Source of the DNA: Gloeothece verrucosa PCC 7822
GTDB lineage: Bacteria; Cyanobacteriota; Cyanobacteriia; Cyanobacteriales; Microcystaceae
Direction: 5' to 3'
NCBI RefSeq assembly: GCF_000147335.1
Contig: NC_014534.1
Span: forward strand, 280,773 to 344,772
DNA length: 64,000 bases
Position numbers and translations under genes: made by a program. A model generated the notes under the pieces. The model did not search any database and was not told the origin of the DNA. It was given only the letters and a program-made list of their open reading frames with translations. This document shows, piece after piece, positions 57,915 to 64,000 of the stretch; position 1 is the first letter of the stretch, and every line of letters begins with the position of its first letter.

Positions 57915-60407
57915 TCACTGCTCCCTAACAAAGGCTTGAAGAGGAGTAGTATCTTTGCCCCGATTATGACCCCTGGCATTACCAACCCCAATGGAGAGAT
58001 GATATTGCTCGATAAGTTCCCTATTTTGAGTGATCCATTCTTTAGCCACAGCGCGATGAATGCCGAAAGTTTGCTCTAATAAACCAGCATTAAGGGCAAA
58101 AGTAGATTGGGGATGTTGTTGATTCCACTGCTGTATTTTTTCAAAGATAGCATTCGCCCTCTGATAGGCCCGACTGCTTTGAGAAACTCCGGTGCGAAGG
58201 GGAGCGGGTGGGTAGTTTGATGATCCTGTCGGTTTTTTGTGAGTTGGTTGAGGGGGGATTTTTTCGCTTGGAGATTGGGATGGAGTAGATGGGGGTGCTT
58301 CATGACTAGGGGTTGGCACTATCACACACTGGAAGGATGCAGTTGGAGGTGATAAATTGTCATCTCTACTTGAAGTTGTCTGAGGAGGAGGAGTGGGTTG
58401 ATCCTCATCAAATAATAGCCGCTTAAACTGCTCAATTTTTTGATTGGCCGCCTTCAAGGAATGTTCTAGTGCGGCATGATCTTCTTTTAAGTGTTCGAGT
58501 TCACAGTTCGGTTGGTTGGCGGCGTGAAGTTGGGAGTTAAGTTCTCTATTTTCAAGTTCTAATTGACTAACTTGTTGTCGAAGATGAGTAACTTCAGTGG
58601 TCAACCAACTTAAAGTTTGGGCTTGGTAATTGACAGTCTCCATGACTGAGGATGTGGCTAAAAGGGGAGAACTCGACGGAATCTGCCCAGATTGGGAATC
58701 GAGTTGTGTTGTAACCCAGTCGAGTAGAGCATTGATAATATCAGTGTGGCTACCTTTGAATGAGAGTCGGTCGGCGATCGCCATTAACTGTGTCCTCATT
58801 TCTGGACTCAGTTGAATAAGAGTATCATCATCGTTTAAGGGTACCAAAGTTAAAGGTCCAGCCCCTTGATGATAAGCGTCCTTCATTTCTTCAATATTTT
58901 GATAAGGAAAATGTTTGGCGATAACTTGCTGCACATTAGGCAAACAGTGAGAATCAATAAATTCAGGAGTTTGGTAGAGTAAGAATTGAGCTTCTTGAAA
59001 TTTCTTTAACCGTTGAATGGCTTCTAGAACAAGAATCGCATCAACTAGAGTAACGAGGCGGTAATGAACATTGGTAATAGTTGATGAGAATAAGACCGCT
59101 CTGGGGTCGGATGCGTCCGGTTTAAAGACGGCGGACTTAAATAACTCAGCCGGGGTTCTCCCCGTCACGGCCATTAAACCTGTCAGTACCTCTAAATAGT
59201 TATCGCTATTCAATAGCCTTTCTCTCTCTTCGCTAATATTTGTATAAACCGAGTCGGTTATACAGTTATTCTCGTCGCGGCGAGACTGTGTAGAATGTCC
59301 CTCATCGGCAGGAGGTTTTGGTAATTCTCCTTGGGAAGGAATCAGTATGCCCCGGTCCTCTAAATAATCACCTGCCGCATCAACTAAGCGATACCGGAAA
59401 TAATGACCAGTAGCCGAACTCTCCATCACATGACCGAGGTAATGTTGAAGGAAGGGGTATTCATGAGAGGAGGGGGGACAGAAAAAATAGGCAGCGATCA
59501 CCCCCCAAAGAGAACGTAAATTATGAACACTAATATTTTCCTTTCCTTCTAAGGCAGGTACAATCTCTGCGAGGTGTTTGTTACACTCTCGATTAATTTG
59601 GACGTTAAATTTATTGATTTGTGTGGCTAACTCTTCCGGTTCCAATTGGTTGAGCGGCTTAATTTCTGATGAAGAGCGAAACTGATCAATGAATGGTAAT
59701 AACTCCGATGCCGGTATTAGAGTCACGATATCGTAAGCATCTCGCTCGGTTTTAGAATGACCAAGGAAGCGAAGTAAATAGGGATGGGTTGAGAGAGTAA
59801 ACTTGCCTCTAGCTACGACTTCTCCAATACGGCGGCCAGTTAATCCGGCGATAGCGATCGCCTGATGATGGAGGGCAAATTGATCCTGGCTTTGTAGCAG
59901 GTGATGGAGTTGCTCCAAATATTGGTTTGGGTTAACTCCTTTAAGAGTTAATTGGCGATGACGGTTAATTTGTTGACTACGGGAGTCGAGGGATTCATAA
60001 GTAGCCTCATCATATTTGAGGTAAGTAAGAGCGTAGTGTTCACTTCGTTCTTCTTCTATCCCCGTAACCCGTTGAGTATGAATGTAGTGATGGCTGTTGG
60101 TAGCAGTAATAGGAATTATCTTAGAAGCGATCGCATTCTCAATAGCTTTACGATATTTAGGCAGATAATCAAAAGCCACAGTAGACTGGGCATAACCTTC
60201 TTGTAGAAGGGCGATCTCAGCATCGCACAGCAATTTGATCACTGATGGTTCACAGAGAGTTTTCAGTCCCTCGATGAAATGTAGGATTAATTGTTCTAAT
60301 TCGCCTTTACTCAGTTTAGAACGCTTAGATGCGACAATGCGACTGCGGTAACGAGCGATAATCTCTTCTCTAGTTAGGTCATAGGAATCGAGAAAAGCCG
60401 ATGTCAT
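57915..60407 (-). CDS. Telomere-resolvase (protelomerase)-like tyrosine recombinase
   Basis: 830 residues from the ATG at 60405-60407; the frame to 60500 runs into a duplicated promoter segment and is rejected. Catalytic set of tyrosine recombinases: R192/R193 (T-G-R-R-I-G-E), K219 (H-S-K-T-E-R), H295 and R298 (V-H-N-L-R-S-L-W-G), H326 (Y-L-G-H) and Y336 or Y339 (G-H-Y-F-R-Y). The size, T-G-R-R context and cyanobacterial plasmid setting fit the telomere-resolvase family, which makes hairpin ends of linear replicons. Residues about 420-520 repeat the T-G-R-T-P-A-E-L module without the remaining catalytic residues, then a coiled coil and a proline-rich region. A dimer-resolving recombinase is the alternative. 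Confidence 0.68.
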   Translation of the reverse strand: MTSAFLDSYDLTREEIIARYRSRIVASKRSKLSKGELEQLILHFIEGLKTLCEPSVIKLLCDAEIALLQEGYAQSTVAFDYLPKYRKAIENAIASKIIPITATNSHHYIHTQRVTGIEEERSEHYALTYLKYDEATYESLDSRSQQINRHRQLTLKGVNPNQYLEQLHHLLQSQDQFALHHQAIAIAGLTGRRIGEVVARGKFTLSTHPYLLRFLGHSKTERDAYDIVTLIPASELLPFIDQFRSSSEIKPLNQLEPEELATQINKFNVQINRECNKHLAEIVPALEGKENISVHNLRSLWGVIAAYFFCPPSSHEYPFLQHYLGHVMESSATGHYFRYRLVDAAGDYLEDRGILIPSQGELPKPPADEGHSTQSRRDENNCITDSVYTNISEERERLLNSDNYLEVLTGLMAVTGRTPAELFKSAVFKPDASDPRAVLFSSTITNVHYRLVTLVDAILVLEAIQRLKKFQEAQFLLYQTPEFIDSHCLPNVQQVIAKHFPYQNIEEMKDAYHQGAGPLTLVPLNDDDTLIQLSPEMRTQLMAIADRLSFKGSHTDIINALLDWVTTQLDSQSGQIPSSSPLLATSSVMETVNYQAQTLSWLTTEVTHLRQQVSQLELENRELNSQLHAANQPNCELEHLKEDHAALEHSLKAANQKIEQFKRLLFDEDQPTPPPQTTSSRDDNLSPPTASFQCVIVPTPSHEAPPSTPSQSPSEKIPPQPTHKKPTGSSNYPPAPLRTGVSQSSRAYQRANAIFEKIQQWNQQHPQSTFALNAGLLEQTFGIHRAVAKEWITQNRELIEQYHLSIGVGNARGHNRGKDTTPLQAFVREQ

Positions 60408-60433
60408 AATTAGAAAAAATTGAGATCGAGCAT

Positions 60434-60492
60434 TTGTTATACAATTATAGCTAAAATGTATAAAAAGGCAAAATGAGTTTTGAGCCATCCAA
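60434..60492 (-). promoter_or_regulatory. Promoter of the recombinase gene (duplicated segment)
   Basis: Minus strand TATAAT at 60449-60444, 17 bases after TTTGCC. TATAC...GTATA forms a short inverted repeat around the -10 box. The predicted transcript start is about 30 bp before the ATG at 60407. Nearly the same 60 bp lie at 61659-61717. Confidence 0.55.
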
Positions 60493-60614
60493 AAAATCAA
60501 GAAGAAAGTGATTCAAATCGTCAAATTGAAGGAAGGACACCAGCAGATTTGAGCCGTTATTTTCGAGAAAGAGTGATGAATGAGGCCTTAGTCCTTGATG
60601 AACAAGATAGATAA
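60480..60614 (+). CDS. Possible 44-residue protein or 3' gene fragment
   Basis: From a TTG at 60480: N-Q-E-E-S-D-S-N-R-Q-I-E-G-R-T-P-A-D-L-S-R-Y-F-R-E, ending L-V-L-D-E-Q-D-R. The composition looks coding, but there is no ATG and the 5' part overlaps the duplicated promoter segment, so a truncated gene is likely. Confidence 0.25.
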   Translation: MSHPKNQEESDSNRQIEGRTPADLSRYFRERVMNEALVLDEQDR

Positions 60615-60694
60615 AGAGACTTAGGTGAAACATAGTGGAGGTTTAAGAGGTTCTGATCGCTTAAAAGATACACAATAAGTTAACTTTCAAAATT

Positions 60695-61177
60695 TCACTG
60701 AGCTATTTGCTCTAATAAATCAGCAAAACTGAATAGCTCTTGCTGTATTTGTGTAAAAATAGGGCGTGAGCGCTCGATTAAAGGCTCAAGTCTTTTAGCA
60801 TCTAAATTAAAAGAATAAACATTTCTTACCACATGACGAAAACGCCTATATTCATCAAGAGCTTCCCTTGTTGAAATTGAAATTACTTTTGGACGAGTTT
60901 GGGCTATATCTAAACTCATTTGAATTAATAAATCTCGATGCCATTCTTGTCCTGCCGGCATATGGCCATCTACTCCCGTTGCAATTTTAGAAAAAATAAG
61001 CTCTAGTCCTGTATATAAATCGTGTAAACTTAAGGCTACTGAATCTAAAAATAAATCCCGATTTTCTGAAGTATTTTGATAAGCCTTCATCCCTCTTTCA
61101 CATCGGATAATAAGCTGTTCTAACTGGTTTAACTCAAAACGAATACGATTTGCCAAAACTCTATAACTTTCAATCAC
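60695..61177 (-). CDS. HEPN (HepT-like) toxin
   Basis: 160 residues from a GTG at 61177 that overlaps the upstream TGA (GTGA) and has AAGGAA before it; the frame to 61225 overlaps too far. All-helical HEPN protein with the motif F-R-H-V-V-R-N-V-Y (R-x4-6-H/N-x-Y type) near residue 118 that marks HEPN ribonucleases. In HepT/MntA systems the MNT partner adds AMP to the toxin and inactivates it. Paired with the MNT gene at 61174. Confidence 0.75.
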   Translation of the reverse strand: MIESYRVLANRIRFELNQLEQLIIRCERGMKAYQNTSENRDLFLDSVALSLHDLYTGLELIFSKIATGVDGHMPAGQEWHRDLLIQMSLDIAQTRPKVISISTREALDEYRRFRHVVRNVYSFNLDAKRLEPLIERSRPIFTQIQQELFSFADLLEQIAQ

Positions 61178-61590
61178 ATCACTTTTCCTTTGAGCAAAAT
61201 GTTTTCTAATAATTCTGATTGGCAAGTCTCAACATCTACTAAATTGATTTCAATAGTTTCATCCAATTCTCTTACTTCTCCTATGGCTTGAAACGTATCT
61301 TCAGGGGAGATACCCCATGCAGCAATATCGATATCAGACCATAAATTAAAACGATCTTGCTCTAGCAGCGAGCCAAATACCATAACTTTAGTGGCTCTAA
61401 ATTTTTCTTTTAACAAAGAGGTTGCTACTTCAACTAATTGCCATGCTTTTTCTCGTCTTTGTGCCCGTTGTATCTGACTTTTTTGTAAATTGGTTTTAGC
61501 GGTCTCTCGATAGGTTGCCAGTTGGGAGTGGGGAAAATTAGTAATTGGCTTTTGAGCGCTATTGCTTTGAAACTGTTGAAAATTATTCAT
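61174..61590 (-). CDS. Minimal nucleotidyltransferase (MNT) antitoxin
   Basis: 138 residues from the ATG at 61588-61590 (a TTG at 61635 is in frame). V-M-V-F-G-S-L-L, then W-S-D-I-D-I-A-A-W-G, is the G-S-x(n)-D-x-D pattern of MNT-type transferases; the third acidic residue is probably in I-N-L-V-D-V-E. An unusual N-terminal extension of 55 residues rich in glutamine precedes the domain. The stop overlaps the HEPN toxin start by four bases, as usual for these operons. Confidence 0.75.
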   Translation of the reverse strand: MNNFQQFQSNSAQKPITNFPHSQLATYRETAKTNLQKSQIQRAQRREKAWQLVEVATSLLKEKFRATKVMVFGSLLEQDRFNLWSDIDIAAWGISPEDTFQAIGEVRELDETIEINLVDVETCQSELLENILLKGKVM

Positions 61591-61658
61591 AAAATTATCT
61601 TTAGACTTTTGTCTGTCACATTTTTCATTATTCAAAAAAAGGTTGCAGTATAGAGCCG

Positions 61659-61717
61659 TTATTATACGATTATAGCTTAAATGTATAGAAGGGACAAATT
61701 AGTTTTGAGCCATCCAA
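61659..61717 (-). promoter_or_regulatory. Promoter of the MNT/HEPN operon (duplicated segment)
   Basis: Minus strand TTGTCC, 17 bases, then TATAAT at 61674-61669, with TATAC...GTATA around it. The same segment, 60 bp with about 15 differences, lies upstream of the recombinase at 60434-60492. Confidence 0.55.
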
Positions 61718-62301
61718 ACCAAAAAACCCAGAATTTGTTCTACGGGAGGAAGAGAGTAGTCAAAGAGGTCAATAGTGACAGTTTGTCCTTGAAGCTTTAA
61801 AAAACGCCACTGGGACCCGTTGCTGACACAGCCATAAATAGTAGGGATGGACTTATTTTTAATTTCATTAAAACGTAGGGCGGCAACCATTTCAGCAATA
61901 CATTGACCCAAACCCGATTTGAGGTCAGCCTTTTTCGCCTCAATAATAATGACGGCGGGTGCTTCAATATCAATTTGTTCGGGAGAACGACTGAGGAGAA
62001 AATCACAAACGCCATTAAGTCCAACACTTTCATCGACCGTGAAATCTTCACCCGAAAACAGGCTAATCTGACGGTTTAGCAAACGTCGAACTTCTAATAA
62101 AACTGGATAGACAATTCCTTCAGAACGAGCTTTTTCGCTGCCGGTTGCGATCGCAACCGGTAAGCTTTCGGCTAAAAAGTTTTTTAAAGTTTCAGAGGGA
62201 TTAATCGGGGCAATATCAGGTAAAAAACGTTCGCCCTCAATAGTGGATAAATTGAAAGTTTCTTTAACTTTACTCACAGTAGTAAATTGACTATAAGGCA
62301 T
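61699..62301 (-). CDS. PD-(D/E)XK-like nuclease-fold protein
   Basis: 200 residues, ATG at 62299-62301. G-V-C-D-F-L-L-S and then V-I-I-I-E-A-K-K-A-D near residue 122 form the D...E-x-K motif of the restriction-endonuclease fold; E-x-x-R-L-L-N supplies an upstream acidic helix. The last residues (F-L-V-W-M-A-Q-N) overlap the promoter of the MNT operon. Families of this kind in cyanobacteria have unassigned roles; a defence or repair nuclease is likely. It forms a small island with the toxin-antitoxin pair. Confidence 0.65.
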   Translation of the reverse strand: MPYSQFTTVSKVKETFNLSTIEGERFLPDIAPINPSETLKNFLAESLPVAIATGSEKARSEGIVYPVLLEVRRLLNRQISLFSGEDFTVDESVGLNGVCDFLLSRSPEQIDIEAPAVIIIEAKKADLKSGLGQCIAEMVAALRFNEIKNKSIPTIYGCVSNGSQWRFLKLQGQTVTIDLFDYSLPPVEQILGFLVWMAQN

Positions 62302-62417
62302 GGTTTAATAATGAGCAATCTGTGAAAATAAAAGTTTTTGTGGTCCAAGTTGGTAAATTACATTCCCGAAAAACCTTTTGTCGGCTGAGATATTTCAGGA
62401 TTTTAAAAAGATGATTA

Positions 62418-62628
62418 ATGTATAATGTTATTGTAGCTTATTGTAAATCGAAAAAGATGAAGGAAGAAGCAAGAAAGAAAGTAGCAGAACTGATCGAACT
62501 GATTAATCGTGCTACTCCTGATTCTCTTAAAATTGCTCAAGCTATTCTCAAAAAAAATCCTTTAATCCAAATTCCTCAATTACCTCTCTTAAAAAATTAT
62601 GTAAAAAGTCGTCTGAGAGATAAAACTA
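62418..62628 (+). pseudogene. Small helical protein interrupted by a MITE
   Basis: From the ATG at 62418 (or 62457): M-K-E-E-A-R-K-K-V-A-E-L-I-E-L-I-N, K-I-A-Q-A-I-L-K-K-N-P and L-L-K-N-Y-V-K-S-R-L-R-D. After about 70 residues the frame enters the MITE at 62629, so the natural C-terminus is gone. No family recognised. Confidence 0.4.
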
Positions 62629-62728
62629 GGGAGCATCCCATTGAAAGCACTTTAACCATTTTATGGTCGCCAAAACCCTTGCCTATCGTGACGAAAGAGC
62701 TATGCACTTACAAAAATGGGATGCTCCC
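62629..62728. mobile_element. 100-bp MITE, copy 2
   Basis: Termini GGGAGCATCCCATT at 62629-62642 and AATGGGATGCTCCC at 62715-62728. One difference from copy 1 (34217-34316): a T for G near the centre. Recent movement is implied by the 99% identity. Confidence 0.8.
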
Positions 62729-62756
62729 AAAAAAGAAGGGTCAGGAGCGCGATCAG

Positions 62757-62862
62757 GTTTGTGTATCAATGTATTCACGCCAGTATTTAATTTTCCCCTC
62801 TTCCAACTCAAAAATTATCGCATCAGTTGCGAGTTGTTTTTTCCCCGTTTTTTTGTCAGCCA
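62757..62862 (-). pseudogene. SnoaL-like domain, short 3' fragment
   Basis: Reads K-K-T-G-K-K-Q-L-A-T-D-A-I-I-F-E-L-E-E and I-K-Y-W-R-E-Y-I-D, nearly the same as the end of 29611-29820. No start or remaining domain. Confidence 0.6.
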
Positions 62863-62934
62863 AGTCCTACAATTACGACATCATAATATTTTTTGTTCAT
62901 TGGCTTTTAAAAAAATTTACTGAGTTGATCAGGT

Positions 62935-63678
62935 TTAACTATTACGGAGGATTTTTTCGGCTAATTCTGGAATAAAACGTCGGACAAGCATTAATAATTT
63001 AACTTTGCCCACATAAATTTCATATTGATCTTTTTCCATTGCGCTTACAACTTCTTGAGCCACTTGTTTTGGACTTATTTTGTGTCCTTCTCCTCGACCT
63101 TTAGTCATCTCTGTAGCCACTAAAGGTAAAATAGCTTCAAAAACGGCAATATTAAGACCTGCATCTTCCATTTGGTAGCGAAATGTTTTGCTAAAAATAT
63201 GAACAGCCGCTTTTGTGGCACAATAAACCGGCGCACTTTGTTTAGGAGCAAACGCTAGTCCAGAAGACACATTAACAATTGCACTTTCAGGATTTTGTCG
63301 TAGTAAGGGTAAACATAGATTAGTTAATTTAACTAAAGCGTTGAAATTTACGGCAATTTCCCAATCGATCTTTTCTAATTTGAGTTTATTGGTTAAAAAA
63401 TTATAGTTTAATTGCACTCCAGCATTGTTAATTAAAATAGAAAGTTTTTGCTTTCTTGCTGAAACTTTATCGACCAAAGTATACAGATCAGCGTCCTTCG
63501 CTAAATCGCATTGTATTGTTTCGATATCGCCTAGTTCTTCTGCTGCTAAAGTAAGTCGTTTAGGATTTCGGCTACAGACAATTACATCGTTACCTCGTTT
63601 TTTAAACGAACGAGCAAGCTCTAAACCGATTCCAGCAGTTCCACCTGTAATTAAAACAGTATGATTAGATAATTTCAT
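62935..63678 (-). CDS. Short-chain dehydrogenase/reductase
   Basis: 247 residues, ATG at 63676-63678. Rossmann motif T-G-G-T-A-G-I-G-L near residue 11, N-N-A-G-V near residue 84, catalytic S in N-V-S-S-G-L-A and Y-x-x-x-K in Y-C-A-T-K near residue 156. Classical SDR of the DltE-like subgroup; NAD(P)-dependent oxidoreductase in the cytoplasm, substrate unknown. Full length. Confidence 0.88.
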   Translation of the reverse strand: MKLSNHTVLITGGTAGIGLELARSFKKRGNDVIVCSRNPKRLTLAAEELGDIETIQCDLAKDADLYTLVDKVSARKQKLSILINNAGVQLNYNFLTNKLKLEKIDWEIAVNFNALVKLTNLCLPLLRQNPESAIVNVSSGLAFAPKQSAPVYCATKAAVHIFSKTFRYQMEDAGLNIAVFEAILPLVATEMTKGRGEGHKISPKQVAQEVVSAMEKDQYEIYVGKVKLLMLVRRFIPELAEKILRNS

Positions 63679-63711
63679 GATTTTTATTTCAATGGTTAAT
63701 AAATTAAGAAG

Positions 63712-63927
63712 TTAAAGGAGAAAATCGGTTGGAATAATGATACTTGCTATGCTTTTTACTATTTTATATTCATTTTCATTAAAAGCTTCAGTTCCAACTG
63801 CAACCGTTACTAACCCTCTTCCGTCACTCTCGGAGATAGCGATCACTAGAAACTTTATGGCCACGTAGTTTGAGCGATTTGACCAAAATTTTGATTTCTT
63901 AGGAGAAAATAATTGAGCGAACAGCAA
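63712..63927 (-). CDS. Hypothetical, possibly a fragment
   Basis: 71 codons; the part A-I-K-F-L-V-I-A-I-S-E-S-D-G-R-G-L and A-F-N-E-N-E-Y-K-I-V-K-S-I looks coding, the rest less so. No ATG with a ribosome-binding site and no family recognised. Could be the 3' end of a gene cut off elsewhere. Confidence 0.3.
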   Translation of the reverse strand: MLFAQLFSPKKSKFWSNRSNYVAIKFLVIAISESDGRGLVTVAVGTEAFNENEYKIVKSIASIIIPTDFLL

Positions 63928-64000
63928 AGCTGCTGCGGAGCAGTTCGCATACTATCAAAAGGTTCTGGAACTTAGAAATAGCAAAGGTTTTGCCAGAGTG

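Noticed and set aside
60408-60500. Extended N-terminus of the recombinase
   Set aside because: The extension (W-M-A-Q-N ...) is a duplicate of the 3' end of the 61699-62301 gene plus promoter sequence.
62629-62975. Continuation of the small gene at 62418 through the MITE
   Set aside because: The frame runs through the MITE and an antisense SnoaL fragment, so it is not a natural coding sequence.
1-64000. tRNA, rRNA or riboswitch genes
   Set aside because: None recognised by eye on either strand; a covariance search could find divergent ones.

Overview
The window looks like accessory DNA, most likely a large plasmid, from a cyanobacterium. Supporting signs are scattered HIP1 octamers (GCGATCGC), cyanobacterial families (DUF29, EcsC-like, TIGR04222-type membrane protein, PEP-CTERM tail), a ParA/ParB pair, a primase-helicase replication protein, and a tyrosine recombinase with the residues of a telomere resolvase. 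A Cyanothece/Gloeothece-like host would fit, but that is inference. No rRNA or tRNA gene was recognised.

Layout. 1-7.7 kb: small minus-strand plasmid genes (KTSC, DUF6876, a ParB-like regulator with palindromic in-frame repeats, an ArdC-like antirestriction protein). 7.875-17.649 kb: a complete-ended Tn7-like CRISPR-associated transposon (CAST, type I-B/I-MYXAN-like) sitting in a GIY-YIG gene. 18-25.7 kb: MOSC-alkyltransferase fusion, ParAB with a duplicated operator, J-domain, EcsC-like genes. 25.8-37.5 kb: oxygenase, secreted nuclease, HNH plus SF2 helicase, GFA-like protein, and a degenerate telomere-resolvase-like protein. 37.5-45.4 kb: a putative biosynthetic group (carboxyl methyltransferase, two asparagine-synthetase-like enzymes, a decarboxylase-like protein). 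45.5-52.8 kb: pseudogenes, a second ParB-like gene, methyltransferase, signalling-type genes. 52.9-60.4 kb: ribbon-helix-helix protein, ORF-less group II intron, replication primase-helicase, telomere-resolvase-like recombinase. 60.7-64 kb: HEPN/MNT toxin-antitoxin pair, PD-(D/E)XK-like protein, a MITE, and a short-chain dehydrogenase.

Central result. The CAST has imperfect inverted termini (TGGGACAACAACCATAA...) and a perfect 5-bp target duplication (TTCAT) at 7870-7874 and 17650-17654. Removing the element and one duplication restores an 86-residue GIY-YIG protein. The terminal spacer of its short CRISPR array (9674-9710) matches the first codons of that same GIY-YIG gene at 33 of 37 positions (17704-17740). 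The insertion lies 49 bp from the PAM-distal end of this protospacer, so the element carries the guide for its own site. It has also lost parts: the TnsA nuclease end of TnsAB and the N-terminus of Cas6 are missing at one junction, Cas8 lacks a 5' end, and TnsD is an internal-deletion relic with a nonsense codon. TnsC, TniQ, Cas7, Cas5 and the TnsB catalytic core look whole. This resembles an I-B element drifting to guide-only homing, or one that decayed after insertion.

Other mobile signals: a 99%-identical pair of 100-bp MITEs, four copies of a dispersed small gene (one intact), a stray transposon-end fragment at 25.8 kb, and a promoter duplicated in front of both the toxin-antitoxin operon and the recombinase.
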